In this document: positions 1 through 8,366 of the stretch, piece after piece | Numbering within the stretch: position 1 is the stretch's first letter | Layout: each line of letters opens with the position of its first letter | Source: a virus | Length of the DNA: 64,000 bases | Direction: 5' to 3' (one strand) | IMG/VR virus record: IMGVR_UViG_3300030380_006811 | Span: 1 to 64,000 of that record | Position numbers and translations under genes: made by a program | Notes under the pieces: generated by a model | Database searches by the model: none | The model's input: the letters and a program-made list of their open reading frames with translations, nothing else | Told to the model about the DNA's origin: nothing

Positions 1-795
1 GAAGAGATAGAAGACAAAGACGATGTCAAAGAAGAAATGAAAGACAAAGACGATGTTAAAGAAGACGCTCGAACTGATGCCGAAGAAGAAGGCTATTTAG
101 ACGGTATGAAGGACGAAAAAGAAGATATGGACGACGAAGATGTTGATCTTGAGGACATGTCTGAAGACGACCTAAAAGGATTCATCGAAGATGTTATTAA
201 AGATATGGTATCTGATGGCACAATCGAAGCTGGAGAGGATTTCGAAGAGATGGACATAGAAGATTCTGTTGATGTTGATGTTGAAATAGACGAAGAAATG
301 AAATCTAAAAAAGATGAAATGGACGAAGAAATGAAAGACAAAGACAAAATGGAAGAAAGAAAAAGCAGAGTAAAAGGTGAAAAAGGTCCTGGAAACGAAG
401 ATGGTGACAAAGATGACACTAGAATCGAAAAAGAGACTGAAAAAATGAGATTCAAAGAAGCAATGGAAGAAATTCAGGAGCTTAAAAAAGAATTGAATGA
501 AGTAAACCTTTTAAATGCTAAACTTCTTTACACTAACAAAATCTTTAAGTCTAAAAATTTGACTGAAGACAAAAAAGTTAAAGTGCTTAAAGCATTTGAC
601 AAAGCGTCAACAGTAAAAGAAGCTAAAGTTATTTTTGAAACATTAAATGAAGGTTTAATGTCTAAAACAGAAGCCCCAGCAAGACCAAAAGGTAGTGCCT
701 CAAGAGCAACTGGAACAATAACGGAAGCTAAAAAACCTATTATTGAAAGCAATGATGTATACAATCGTATGCGTAAACTTGCTGGACTAATTTAA
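1..795 (+). CDS. Prohead core/scaffold protein, gp22-like (5' end outside window)
   Basis: The frame is open from base 1, so the gene starts upstream of the window; the first internal ATG is at 37. The visible N-terminal half is extremely acidic and lysine-rich, with a short tandem repeat (KDKDDVKEE-type units at the very start). The C-terminal half is a predicted helical/coiled-coil segment followed by a basic Ser/Ala linker and a short tail ending RKLAGLI. Charged, low-complexity, helical proteins directly upstream of the major capsid gene are typical of T4-like scaffolds. The capsid gene follows 34 nt later. Position and composition support the call; I see no catalytic motif of the gp21 protease, which would be expected further upstream. 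Confidence 0.68.
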   Translation, partial: EEIEDKDDVKEEMKDKDDVKEDARTDAEEEGYLDGMKDEKEDMDDEDVDLEDMSEDDLKGFIEDVIKDMVSDGTIEAGEDFEEMDIEDSVDVDVEIDEEMKSKKDEMDEEMKDKDKMEERKSRVKGEKGPGNEDGDKDDTRIEKETEKMRFKEAMEEIQELKKELNEVNLLNAKLLYTNKIFKSKNLTEDKKVKVLKAFDKASTVKEAKVIFETLNEGLMSKTEAPARPKGSASRATGTITEAKKPIIESNDVYNRMRKLAGLI

Positions 796-829
796 AAATA
801 ATTAATTAACCCTATTAAAACTTAAAAAA

Positions 830-2491
830 ATGAGCTTAAATACTCTTTTAGAAAGCGCAAACCCATATCACTCAATGCAGAGTGATGCAGCCAAATTGGC
901 ATCAAAATGGGAAAAAACAGGTTTATTAGAAGGTTTAGAAGGAGCAAATAAATCCAATATGGGTATTATCCTTGAAAACCAAGCTAAGCAACTTGTTGTA
1001 GAGGAATCTAACACTGGTGGTGGTGCTGGAGCAGGTAATTTTACACCTGGTACTGGTGCACAGTGGGCTGGAGTAGCTTTACCATTGGTAAGAAAAGTAT
1101 TTGGTCAAATTGCAGCGAAAGAATTCGTTAGCGTTCAACCAATGAACTTACCTTCTGGTCTAGTATTCTACCTAGATTTCCAATATGGAACTGGAAAAGT
1201 TCCATTTTCAGCAAATTCATCAGTATATGGTGATGCTGGAACAAATCCATCAACTGCTCCTTTCGGGAACACTAATTCAGGTGGTCTTTATGGAGAAGGA
1301 AGATATGGATATTCTATTAACACTACTGCATCGGTATTCACTGCTGAAGCACAAATTACTACAGGATCAGCTACTTTACACTCAATCAATTATGATTCAG
1401 CATTCTCAGCTTCTGTAGCAAGTGGTGCTGTTGTAACTGCATCTGTAGCTATTGCTGCTTTAGATGGTCAGTATGATGCTGAAGCAATTAGAAGTTTCTA
1501 CTTAGTAGGTGACTCTAATGCTCCTTCATTATCACAACAATACCCACAGTTTACACAGCTTAATGCTGCTGGTGACAGAATTGAATTCGTAATTGATCAA
1601 AATTCTATTGTACCAGATCAGTATGCTGCTTCAAACCTTGGTGTATCTTACTCATTAGCTCCAACGGATGCTGATAGAGGTGATTTTGAAGATGGAAATA
1701 ATAACCTAAATGGAAATAACACTCCAATTAGTATTCCAGAAATCAATGTACAGATGCAATCATCTGCTATTGTTGCTAAAACTAGAAAATTAAAAGCTGT
1801 TTGGACTCCTGAGTTCGCTCAAGATCTTAACGCTTATCATGCTCTAGATGCTGAAGCGGAATTAACTTCTATTTTAAGTGAGTACATTTCATTAGAAATT
1901 GACTTGGAAATCTTAGACATGCTACAAGAATCAGCTGCTGCTGGAACTGAAGTATGGTCAGCCGTAAACAACAGAGCAATTATTGATAATGGTGTAAATG
2001 GTACTGTAGATACTTTAGGTTTCTACAATAGCCAAGGACAGTGGTTCCAAACTTTAGGAACTAAAATCCAAAAATTAAGTAACATCATCCACCAGAAAAC
2101 TCTACGTGGTGGTGCTAACTTTATGGTAATTTCTCCAACAATCGGTACAATCCTAGAATCAATTCCTGGATATGCTGCTGATGCTGATGGTGATGTATCT
2201 AAATCAACTTACGCCTTTGGTGTACAAAAAGTTGGTGCGTTCAACGGAAGATATAAAGTGTACAAAAATCCTTACATGACTGATAATTTAGTATTACTAG
2301 GATTTAGAGGTTCACAATTCCTTGAAACGGGTGCTGTATTTGCTCCATACATTCCATTAATCATGACTCCACTTATCTACGATCCATCTACATTCACTCC
2401 AAGAAAAGGATTGATGACTAGATATGCGAAGAAAATGGTACGTCCTGAATTCTATGGTAAGATCTTAATTAATGGTTTAGATACTATCTAA
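830..2491 (+). CDS. gp23: Major capsid protein, gp23-like
   Basis: A 553-residue HK97-fold capsid subunit that forms the head shell. The N-terminus shows the family pattern of a short helical propeptide (LLEG near residues 32-35, ILENQAKQ near 48-54). A Gly-rich linker follows, then the conserved block with APLxRxVxGxIAAKEFVSVQPMNLPSGLVFYLDF character around residues 80-120. The Glu-rich stretch near residue 58 is a plausible prohead-protease cleavage site, as in T4 gp23 (cleaved at residue 65). The C-terminus (RYAKKMVRPEFYGKILINGL) is typical of gp23 relatives. A strong hairpin terminator follows immediately, in line with very high expression. Confidence 0.93.
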   Translation: MSLNTLLESANPYHSMQSDAAKLASKWEKTGLLEGLEGANKSNMGIILENQAKQLVVEESNTGGGAGAGNFTPGTGAQWAGVALPLVRKVFGQIAAKEFVSVQPMNLPSGLVFYLDFQYGTGKVPFSANSSVYGDAGTNPSTAPFGNTNSGGLYGEGRYGYSINTTASVFTAEAQITTGSATLHSINYDSAFSASVASGAVVTASVAIAALDGQYDAEAIRSFYLVGDSNAPSLSQQYPQFTQLNAAGDRIEFVIDQNSIVPDQYAASNLGVSYSLAPTDADRGDFEDGNNNLNGNNTPISIPEINVQMQSSAIVAKTRKLKAVWTPEFAQDLNAYHALDAEAELTSILSEYISLEIDLEILDMLQESAAAGTEVWSAVNNRAIIDNGVNGTVDTLGFYNSQGQWFQTLGTKIQKLSNIIHQKTLRGGANFMVISPTIGTILESIPGYAADADGDVSKSTYAFGVQKVGAFNGRYKVYKNPYMTDNLVLLGFRGSQFLETGAVFAPYIPLIMTPLIYDPSTFTPRKGLMTRYAKKMVRPEFYGKILINGLDTI

Positions 2492-2519
2492 TCAGATAAT
2501 TAATATTTCTTAATAAATT

Positions 2520-2545
2520 AACCCGGCTTTATGCCGGGTTTTTTT
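2520..2545 (+). terminator. Rho-independent terminator after the capsid gene
   Basis: An 8-bp GC-rich stem (AACCCGGC at 2520-2527 with GCCGGGTT at 2533-2540), a 5-nt loop and a T run to 2545. It lies 29 nt after the capsid stop codon. Confidence 0.92.
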
Positions 2546-2555
2546 ATGTTTTTAA

Positions 2556-2570
2556 TATGTATAATAAAAT
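2556..2570 (+). promoter_or_regulatory. Late-type promoter motif (TATG variant)
   Basis: TATGTATAATAAAAT, one base off the recurrent late motif of this genome. It sits just after the capsid terminator and 117 nt before the phoH start, so a phoH transcript from here would have a long leader. Confidence 0.5.
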
Positions 2571-2687
2571 GCGTTGTATTAGAACTATATTTATCTTTTT
2601 ATATAGCTATATTAAAATTACCCTGTCTTTTAACGTATTTACTTCGGTTTTATCCAATTATTGTATAATCCCTAATTTCAAGAATTT

Positions 2688-3425
2688 ATGGCAAGTAAAC
2701 ACCATACGGACGAAGTTTATCGTCCTAAGAGAATTCCTAAGAACCCAATTAAGTTTAAACTACAACTTAATGCCGAACAAAAAGAAGCTAAATCATCTAT
2801 CCTCGATAATACAATCACACTCCTTGGAGGGAGTGCAGGTAGTGGTAAAACATTATTAGCATGTAATGTTGCATTAGACGGACTGTTACGAAGACAATAT
2901 GATAAAATTATTATCACCAGACCTACAGTATCAAAAGAAGAAATAGGATTTCTACCTGGTGATTTAAGAGAAAAAATGGATCCTTGGGTTCAACCTATAT
3001 ATCAAAACTTTTTTGCTTTATATGATAAGGTTAAAGTAGAAAAATTAATTGAAGATGGAAAAATAGAAATTGTACCCGTATCTTTTATGAGAGGTAGAAC
3101 ATTTTTAGACTCAATGATTATTGTGGATGAAGCACAAAATGTTACCCACGAACAAATGGAAATGATTACTTCACGTTTAGGATTAAGAAGTAAAATGATG
3201 ATATGTGGTGATCAACACCAAACAGATTTAAAGAAAAAATCTGATTCTGGGTTTAAATTTTTATATGCTGCAGCCAGAAAAATAAAAAACCTAGAAGCAA
3301 TCACATTAATCGCTAATCATAGAAATGAAATTGTTGAAGATTTATTAGATTATTATAATGAAGCAGTAGATAAAGGAGCAAGCATTACTGTTTCTGGTTC
3401 ATATATTTATAATAATAAAAATTAA
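2688..3425 (+). CDS. phoH: PhoH-like P-loop ATPase
   Basis: A 245-residue cytoplasmic PhoH-family NTPase with Walker A GGSAGSGKT (about residues 48-56), the family block RPTVSKEEIGFLPGDLREKMDPW, Walker B IIVDEAQN (about 145-152) and a CGDQHQTDL sensor motif. It has the usual length for the family, without extra domains. PhoH genes are very common in marine T4-like phages; the role is unsettled, with RNA metabolism or phosphate-stress response proposed. It lies between capsid and structural genes. An overlapping ATG at 2557 in another frame runs into this gene and is not credible. Confidence 0.9.
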   Translation: MASKHHTDEVYRPKRIPKNPIKFKLQLNAEQKEAKSSILDNTITLLGGSAGSGKTLLACNVALDGLLRRQYDKIIITRPTVSKEEIGFLPGDLREKMDPWVQPIYQNFFALYDKVKVEKLIEDGKIEIVPVSFMRGRTFLDSMIIVDEAQNVTHEQMEMITSRLGLRSKMMICGDQHQTDLKKKSDSGFKFLYAAARKIKNLEAITLIANHRNEIVEDLLDYYNEAVDKGASITVSGSYIYNNKN

Positions 3426-3430
3426 TTTCA

Positions 3431-3445
3431 TATTTATAATAAAAT
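3431..3445 (+). promoter_or_regulatory. Late-type promoter motif
   Basis: TATTTATAATAAAAT, a perfect copy of the recurrent motif, ending 6 nt before the ATG at 3452. Confidence 0.65.
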
Positions 3446-3451
3446 TATAAA

Positions 3452-3994
3452 ATGGCAAAATGTGTAACTAGTGGATCTTTAAAGGTCCTTATACAAGAAA
3501 GTATAACTCTACCTAATAAAAATGAAGAAGTTTGTATTAATGAAGTTACAATACCTGGTATTAACCAAACAGTAAGAAGAGTAGATACAATTTCAACTAC
3601 ATTTAGTGGTAGCGGAATAGAAATTTTAAGATTTGTTGATTCTGAAGAACAACAAGTAGCTGGTTCATTTGTTAGAGATACAGTTAAATATATGAGGTTT
3701 ACTAATTTATGTACAACTAATTATTTATCTCTTTATTTAATTCAAGATAGCCCTGATGCTCAAAACCCAAACACAGATGATGTTGGTTCAGGTGATGATG
3801 GTTTATTTAAAATAGACCCAGGCAAATCAATGGTATTTTCTAATGGACAATTTGATAGTAATAATTTTTATGATTATGTAGTTGAAGGGTATGTTGATGA
3901 ACAATATTTTGCTGGATTTGCATCATTAACTTCAATTAAGGCAAAAGCAGATACTAAAGACGTTCAAATAGAATATTTTGTAGCTTCTTCTTAA
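3452..3994 (+). CDS. Putative virion structural protein, unknown function
   Basis: A 180-residue soluble protein without signal peptide or membrane segment and with no family I can name. The sequence looks beta-rich: alternating hydrophobic strands, a Gly/Asp-rich turn region around residues 105-125 (DDVGSGDDG), and C-terminal strands ending IEYFVASS. It has its own late-type motif just upstream and sits between phoH and the neck genes. A minor virion, head-decoration or fibre-attachment protein is therefore likely, but this is inference from context only. Confidence 0.5.
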   Translation: MAKCVTSGSLKVLIQESITLPNKNEEVCINEVTIPGINQTVRRVDTISTTFSGSGIEILRFVDSEEQQVAGSFVRDTVKYMRFTNLCTTNYLSLYLIQDSPDAQNPNTDDVGSGDDGLFKIDPGKSMVFSNGQFDSNNFYDYVVEGYVDEQYFAGFASLTSIKAKADTKDVQIEYFVASS

Positions 3995-4009
3995 TATTTA
4001 TAATAAAAT
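3995..4009 (+). promoter_or_regulatory. Late-type promoter motif
   Basis: TATTTATAATAAAAT, a perfect copy, overlapping the end of the 3452 gene region and ending 16 nt before the ATG at 4026. Confidence 0.65.
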
Positions 4010-4025
4010 TAAATTTAAATAAAAA

Positions 4026-4346
4026 ATGGCATTAACATATAGATCAGTAAAAGGTTCAGCATTAACAATAACTGAATTAGATGACAATTTTAGATACTTT
4101 ACAGGTTCTCATAGTGTAACAGGATCATTAGATATAAATGGTGGTTTAATAGTAACTGGATCAATTGAATTAGTTGATGGTGGGTCTCTAGTTGGAGGAG
4201 GAGTAAATCTTACAGGTTCCTTTTCGGGATCATTTTCTGGATCAATAGATGGAGCTGAATTATTTGTAGGCAATTTACCATCAGCAGACCCAGGTGTTGC
4301 TGGTCAACTTTATAATGACAGTGGAACAATAAAAATATCTTTATAA
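4026..4346 (+). CDS. Small fibre-like virion protein
   Basis: A 106-residue protein opening with the motif SVKGSALTITELDDNFRYF, a common start of phage tail-fibre and appendage proteins. It continues with short Gly-Ser-Thr beta repeats (TGSLDINGG, TGSIELVDGG, TGSFSGSFSGS) and closes with an AGQLYNDSGTIKISL strand segment. The repeats suggest a trimeric beta-helical fibre or collar whisker. It is short for a receptor-binding fibre, so it may be a truncated or accessory fibre. A terminator follows, so with its upstream motif it may form a single-gene late unit. Confidence 0.55.
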   Translation: MALTYRSVKGSALTITELDDNFRYFTGSHSVTGSLDINGGLIVTGSIELVDGGSLVGGGVNLTGSFSGSFSGSIDGAELFVGNLPSADPGVAGQLYNDSGTIKISL

Positions 4347-4374
4347 AATTTATTAATTTTTAAAGTAAAAAATT

Positions 4375-4400
4375 AGACCTCAATTTGAGGTCTTTTTTTT
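4375..4400 (+). terminator. Rho-independent terminator
   Basis: Stem AGACCTCA (4375-4382) with TGAGGTCT (4386-4393), 3-nt loop, and a run of T to 4400. Confidence 0.9.
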
Positions 4401-4402
4401 CA

Positions 4403-4417
4403 TATTTATAACAAAAT
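4403..4417 (+). promoter_or_regulatory. Late-type promoter motif
   Basis: TATTTATAACAAAAT, one base off the consensus. It sits directly after a terminator and 7 nt before the ATG at 4425, as expected of a promoter opening the neck operon. Confidence 0.65.
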
Positions 4418-4424
4418 ATAAATT

Positions 4425-5597
4425 ATGAATGTACCTATTTGGCCTGGTTCAAGTTCATTCGCACCTGGAGAAACACCATTTGGCTTTTATGATAATGATC
4501 CCGAATTTAGACAAGATGCAGATAAAGTAGCAACTTTTTGTGCTAATAGAATGGGATATCCTTTAGTTGACATAGAATTACAATCAGGATCCTTTTATAC
4601 AGCATTTGAAGAAGCTGTAACCATATACGGAAATGAAATTTGGGCATATATTATTAGGGATAATTTTTTAGATTTAGAAGGTCTTTCTATATTTGAAGAA
4701 TTAAATGAAACTATTGTTACTCCTAGTATGAAAACAATAGTTAGGTTAAGCCAACAATATGCAGATGAAGCTGGAGTAGGAGGAACAATTCCATGGTACT
4801 CGGGTTCATTTGATCTTGTTGATGGTCAACAAAATTATAATTTTGAAACTTTTATGACAGCTAGTGGATTTACAGGATCTGCATACTCAGAAGGTATTGA
4901 AGTAAAAAGAGTATTTTGGCAAAGACCAATCCCAGCATCAGCACAATATTTAGATCCTTATACAGGATTTGGATTTGGAGGAGCAATAGCTGCTGGTTTA
5001 GTTGGTGTAGGAGGATTTGGTGGTGATATGGGATATTTAATGATGCCACTTAGTTATGATATGCAAGTAATCCAATCTATTGAAATGAATGAAATGGTTA
5101 GGTTTGCAGATTATAGTTTTGAAATACATGCTAATGAATTAAAAGTATTCCCTATACCCAGAAAAAGAGATGTTGGGGGAGATGGATTAGGTAAAATTTG
5201 GTTTCAATATATTTTTGAAAAAGATAGAGGAACTATAAAATGTGCTGAAGATAAGGTTAATAATGTTGGAAATGCTAATTTTAAAAATCCAAAATATTCA
5301 TTAATTAATTCAATTGGTAGACAATGGATATTTGAAATGACTTTAGCAATAGCAAAAGAAATGTTAGGGTATGTTAGAGGTAAATACTCTAGTATCCCAA
5401 TACCAAATTCAGAAGTTAATTTAAATCAAGGAGACTTATTATCAGCTGCAACAGCAGAAAAAACAGCTTTAATAGAAAGATTAAGGGCTTACTTAGATGA
5501 AACTTCTAGGGCTGCTTTATTAAACAGAAAAGCACAAGAAGCGGAATCTAAAATGGTTGAATTACAACAAGTTCCTTGGACAATTTTTATAGGATAG
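4425..5597 (+). CDS. gp13: Neck protein, gp13-like
   Basis: A 390-residue protein that fits the T4-like neck/head-completion family. The N-terminal region (about residues 30-75) has the family pattern of a short helix with GYPLVDIEL followed by an EEAVTIYGNEI helix. The C-terminal segment is a long helix of LLSAATAEKTALIERLRAYLDE type followed by a VPWTIFIG ending that resembles the end of other gp13 proteins. A Gly-rich loop lies near residues 180-210. It is followed at 2-nt spacing by gp14- and gp15-like genes, the T4 order. gp13 and gp14 bind the portal and join head to tail. Confidence 0.65.
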   Translation: MNVPIWPGSSSFAPGETPFGFYDNDPEFRQDADKVATFCANRMGYPLVDIELQSGSFYTAFEEAVTIYGNEIWAYIIRDNFLDLEGLSIFEELNETIVTPSMKTIVRLSQQYADEAGVGGTIPWYSGSFDLVDGQQNYNFETFMTASGFTGSAYSEGIEVKRVFWQRPIPASAQYLDPYTGFGFGGAIAAGLVGVGGFGGDMGYLMMPLSYDMQVIQSIEMNEMVRFADYSFEIHANELKVFPIPRKRDVGGDGLGKIWFQYIFEKDRGTIKCAEDKVNNVGNANFKNPKYSLINSIGRQWIFEMTLAIAKEMLGYVRGKYSSIPIPNSEVNLNQGDLLSAATAEKTALIERLRAYLDETSRAALLNRKAQEAESKMVELQQVPWTIFIG

Positions 5598-5598
5598 T

Positions 5599-6129
5599 AT
5601 GGCAATGTTTACAGGACAGAGAGATGTTTCTCTGGTAAGAAAGCTTAACAGAGAATTGATGGGTAATATTATTACCCAACAATGTGCATTGTATCAATTT
5701 AAATTAGAAGAAACTAAGGTTAATATCTATGGGGAAGCTGCAGAATCAAAATTTTATAATGGTCCTTTTTTATTTAATGTTTTAATAAATAGGTCAAATG
5801 AAGAATATGGTGAAAACGAAGAAGGTATTCAATTTGGACAACCTATAGAATTTTACTTTTTAAGAGCAGATTTAGTAGATGCCGATATAGTACCTGAAGT
5901 TGGAGATATTATATTATACCAAGAAGGGTACTATGGAGTACAAAGCACAGTATCAAACCAATATTTTGGGGGCAAAAACCCAGATTACCCTAATAATAAC
6001 TCAGACGGCACTCCAAACCCATTAAATCCGGGATTAGAAAAGTTTGGAAGTAATTTATCTGTTTTAGTTTCTACGTATTATATCCCAGCAGATAAAGTAG
6101 CAATATCACCTTATATAGAAAGAATGTAA
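5599..6129 (+). CDS. gp14: Neck protein, gp14-like
   Basis: A 176-residue protein one base after the gp13-like stop. It starts with the typical RKLNRELMGNIITQQCALYQFKLEETKVNIYGEA block, like the helix-then-IYGE start of gp14 relatives. A middle section (INRSNEEYGENEEGI, then EVGDIILYQEGYYGVQS) looks like a small beta-barrel. The stop codon overlaps the next start (AATGA arrangement), indicating translational coupling. The head-tail connector role is inferred from order and pattern; it is shorter than T4 gp14 (256 residues). Confidence 0.58.
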   Translation: MAMFTGQRDVSLVRKLNRELMGNIITQQCALYQFKLEETKVNIYGEAAESKFYNGPFLFNVLINRSNEEYGENEEGIQFGQPIEFYFLRADLVDADIVPEVGDIILYQEGYYGVQSTVSNQYFGGKNPDYPNNNSDGTPNPLNPGLEKFGSNLSVLVSTYYIPADKVAISPYIERM

Positions 6130-7070
6130 TGAGTAAAATTAGAAAACCTATACCAAAAACACAGCGACAATTAAGTGTTGAACAACAAAAAGCTTTTGAC
6201 ACTAGAAGAGGTAATCCTAATGCTCGTATAAACCCTAATGAATCTGAAACAGGAATACCTTTTAATAGATCTACAAAATTAAGTTATAGAGAGGATGGTG
6301 TTAAACCCTTTTCTATTGGTATACAAGATTTAGATGAAGCTGTGTTTTTTTATTTTGAAAATGTTATTAAACCTTTTGTTTATCAAAATGGAGAAAGAAG
6401 AAACGTTCCCATAATATATGGTGCCCCTGAAAGATGGAAATCTTTTCAAAGAGATGGGTATTATAGAGATAAAAAAGGTGCTATAATGTTGCCTATTATA
6501 GTATTAAAAAGAGATACTATATCAAAAGATAGATCTGTGTATAATAAGTTAGATGCTAATGGAGTAAATTTATATGGTTCATTCCAGAAAAAATATAGCC
6601 CCGATAATTTTTATAATAATTTTTCTGTATTAAATAATAAAAAACCCGTAAAAGAACATTATGCCGTTGCAGTTCCCGATTTTGTAACATTAGAATATAG
6701 TTGTCTAATACAAACTTATTACATGGAGCAATTAAATAAAATTATTGAAGCATGTGAATATGCTTCTGATGCATATTGGGGTAACCCTGAAAGATTTAAA
6801 TTTAGAGCTTTTATAGATAGCTTTACAACTGCAACAGAATTAACCACAGGCAAAGATAGATTAGTAAAAGGTACATTTAATATTAGTTTGCGTGGTTATA
6901 TTATTCCTGATACTATACAAAAGGAAATGAATTCTATTTCTAAATTTAATAGTAAATCTAAGGTTACAATTAATTTTGAAACTACAAGTAATAGTGATAA
7001 TTTTAAACCTGGTGTTCAATCTGTCCCAGCTAATAGAACATTTCCTAACGGGCAAACAAGACAAGAATAG
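6129..7070 (+). CDS. gp15: Tail completion / sheath stabiliser, gp15-like
   Basis: A 313-residue protein coupled to the gp14-like gene by a 1-base overlap. After a disordered basic N-terminus (about 55 residues) it has a globular domain with a NVPIIYGAPERWKSF block and a long C-terminal half (LEYSCLIQTYYMEQLNKIIE, FKFRAFIDSF, RLVKGTFNISLRGYIIPD). This resembles the terminator protein that caps the sheath in T4-like phages (T4 gp15 is 272 residues). A Ser/Asn-rich tail follows. The call rests mainly on gp13-gp14-gp15 order and overall pattern. An alternative is a generic tail completion protein. Confidence 0.55.
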   Translation: MSKIRKPIPKTQRQLSVEQQKAFDTRRGNPNARINPNESETGIPFNRSTKLSYREDGVKPFSIGIQDLDEAVFFYFENVIKPFVYQNGERRNVPIIYGAPERWKSFQRDGYYRDKKGAIMLPIIVLKRDTISKDRSVYNKLDANGVNLYGSFQKKYSPDNFYNNFSVLNNKKPVKEHYAVAVPDFVTLEYSCLIQTYYMEQLNKIIEACEYASDAYWGNPERFKFRAFIDSFTTATELTTGKDRLVKGTFNISLRGYIIPDTIQKEMNSISKFNSKSKVTINFETTSNSDNFKPGVQSVPANRTFPNGQTRQE

Positions 7071-7125
7071 CTTGGATTAATAAATATAATTACTTATATT
7101 ATGGTTGTATTTAAAATAACGTTAT

Positions 7126-7638
7126 ATGATATATTGGTTTACGGGTCAACCCTGTTCGGGAAAGACCGTTTTAGCAAACATGCTTAAAGAAAAATATCTT
7201 CCTCATGCTTATCGCATAGATGGAGATGAAATGAGAGAATTATTTACAAATAAAGATTATTCTATAAAAGGTAGAATAACTAATGTAGATGCTGCTCAAA
7301 AAATTGCCCATTATTTACATAATCAAGGAAAAGATGTAATTGTATCCTTAGTTTCTCCCTATTTAGATCAAAGAGAAGAATTTAAAGATATAATGAAATG
7401 GCAATTACATGAAATTTTTGTACATTATGATGTAGAAAAAGGAGCTAGAGGTAGAGAAAATTATCACGTTATGCAATTTCAAAAACCAGATTTAGATTAT
7501 ATTGATATTGATACTACTAACCAAACACCAGAAGAATCATTAAATATAATAGCTAAAAAAGCTGGTTTGGATGTAGTATATCCTAAAGGATCATTACTAA
7601 ATGAATTACCACCTTCAGATTACCAATTAGATAATTAA
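7126..7638 (+). CDS. cysC: Adenylylsulfate kinase-like P-loop kinase (CysC family)
   Basis: A 170-residue P-loop kinase. Walker A is GQPCSGKT (residues 7-14), and the family motif RIDGDEMRELF follows (about 30-40), like the LDGDxxR motif of APS kinases. In bacteria CysC phosphorylates APS to PAPS, the sulfate donor of sulfotransferases. The protein is somewhat short and its C-terminal half diverges, so another small phosphate acceptor such as a sugar phosphate or nucleotide is possible. It opens the sugar island and is followed 1 nt later by a HAD phosphatase. A DUF2061 gene, often found beside cysC, lies three genes downstream. A sulfotransferase-like protein is encoded at 54801. Confidence 0.75.
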   Translation: MIYWFTGQPCSGKTVLANMLKEKYLPHAYRIDGDEMRELFTNKDYSIKGRITNVDAAQKIAHYLHNQGKDVIVSLVSPYLDQREEFKDIMKWQLHEIFVHYDVEKGARGRENYHVMQFQKPDLDYIDIDTTNQTPEESLNIIAKKAGLDVVYPKGSLLNELPPSDYQLDN

Positions 7639-7639
7639 T

Positions 7640-7984
7640 ATGGAGAAAAAAAATACATATTTTTGTGATATAGATGGTACTATATTCAAATATCGTAAAT
7701 TTGAAACATATGAAAATGTAAAAGCTGAAGGAATAAAATCTACTATAAATTATTTAGACAAAGCAATAGAAGAGGGGCATATGGTTATTTTAACAACTGC
7801 TCGTCCTGAATATCTTAGAATGCATACCGAAATAGAATTGTATGAAAATGAAGTACCTTATCATAGATTAATTATGGGAATAGAAAGAGGACCTCGTTAT
7901 TTAATTAATGATATGGACCCAAATAAACCAGGAAAAAGAGCAATAGCAATAAATTTAGAAAGAGATGGCGGAATTAAAAGCTAA
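7640..7984 (+). CDS. Small HAD-superfamily phosphatase
   Basis: A 114-residue HAD hydrolase with the nucleophile motif CDIDGT (about residues 9-14), motif II in ILTTARPEY (about 50-58) and an acidic motif near LINDMDP (about 92-98). It is a minimal core without cap, like HADs found in capsule and sugar-nucleotide gene clusters. The substrate is unknown; a sugar phosphate is likely given the neighbours. Its 3' end overlaps the nucleotidyltransferase gene by 20 nt, so the two are probably translationally coupled and act in one pathway. Confidence 0.8.
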   Translation: MEKKNTYFCDIDGTIFKYRKFETYENVKAEGIKSTINYLDKAIEEGHMVILTTARPEYLRMHTEIELYENEVPYHRLIMGIERGPRYLINDMDPNKPGKRAIAINLERDGGIKS

Positions 7985-8366
7985 AGCAGACAAAGAAAGT
8001 TCAAGTACAGAAGTAAAATATTCATTTTTTGCTGGGAGATGGCAACCTTTACATAAGGGTCATTTATGGTTAATTAATGAAAGATTAAAAGAGGGTTATA
8101 ATGTTTGGTTAGGTATTAGAGATGTAAAACCAGATGAAAAAAATCCTTGGACTGCAGAACAGATATTAGAAATGGTTAAAGAAGGTGAATTAAAAGAACT
8201 TATAGAAGCTGGTAAAGTGTTACCAACAATTATTCCAGATATTGAATCTATTAATTACGGTAGAGGAGTAGGATATGATATTATAGAACATATCCCCCCA
8301 AAAGAGATTGGTAATATATCTGCTACTTCTATTAGGGAACAAATGAAAAAAGATGGTAAGTTATAA
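7965..8366 (+). CDS. Cytidylyltransferase-like nucleotidyltransferase
   Basis: A 133-residue HIGH-superfamily nucleotidyltransferase. The catalytic motif is HKGH within FAGRWQPLHKGH (about residues 22-33), and the second signature is ISATSIR (near 121-127). GIRDV and IPDIESINYGRGVGY are similar to NadM-type adenylyltransferases. It would join a phosphorylated small molecule to AMP or CMP with release of pyrophosphate. The first 15 residues are variable; the ATG at 7965 overlaps the HAD gene by 20 nt. The kinase, phosphatase and nucleotidyltransferase order parallels routes that activate heptoses or alditols, but the actual substrate cannot be read from the sequence. Confidence 0.75.
   Translation: MAELKAKADKESSSTEVKYSFFAGRWQPLHKGHLWLINERLKEGYNVWLGIRDVKPDEKNPWTAEQILEMVKEGELKELIEAGKVLPTIIPDIESINYGRGVGYDIIEHIPPKEIGNISATSIREQMKKDGKL

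Noticed and set aside
93-455. Antisense Ser-rich ORF in the scaffold gene
   Set aside because: The Ser-rich sequence is simply the complement of the acidic Glu/Asp/Lys codons.
2557-2859. 100-codon ORF upstream of and overlapping phoH
   Set aside because: It overlaps phoH by 172 nt in another frame, its composition is low-complexity, and phoH is unambiguous.
3401-3420. Additional late-motif-like sequence ATATTTATAATAATAAAA
   Set aside because: It lies inside the end of phoH, 11 nt upstream of a perfect copy, and probably reflects AT-rich sequence rather than a second promoter.
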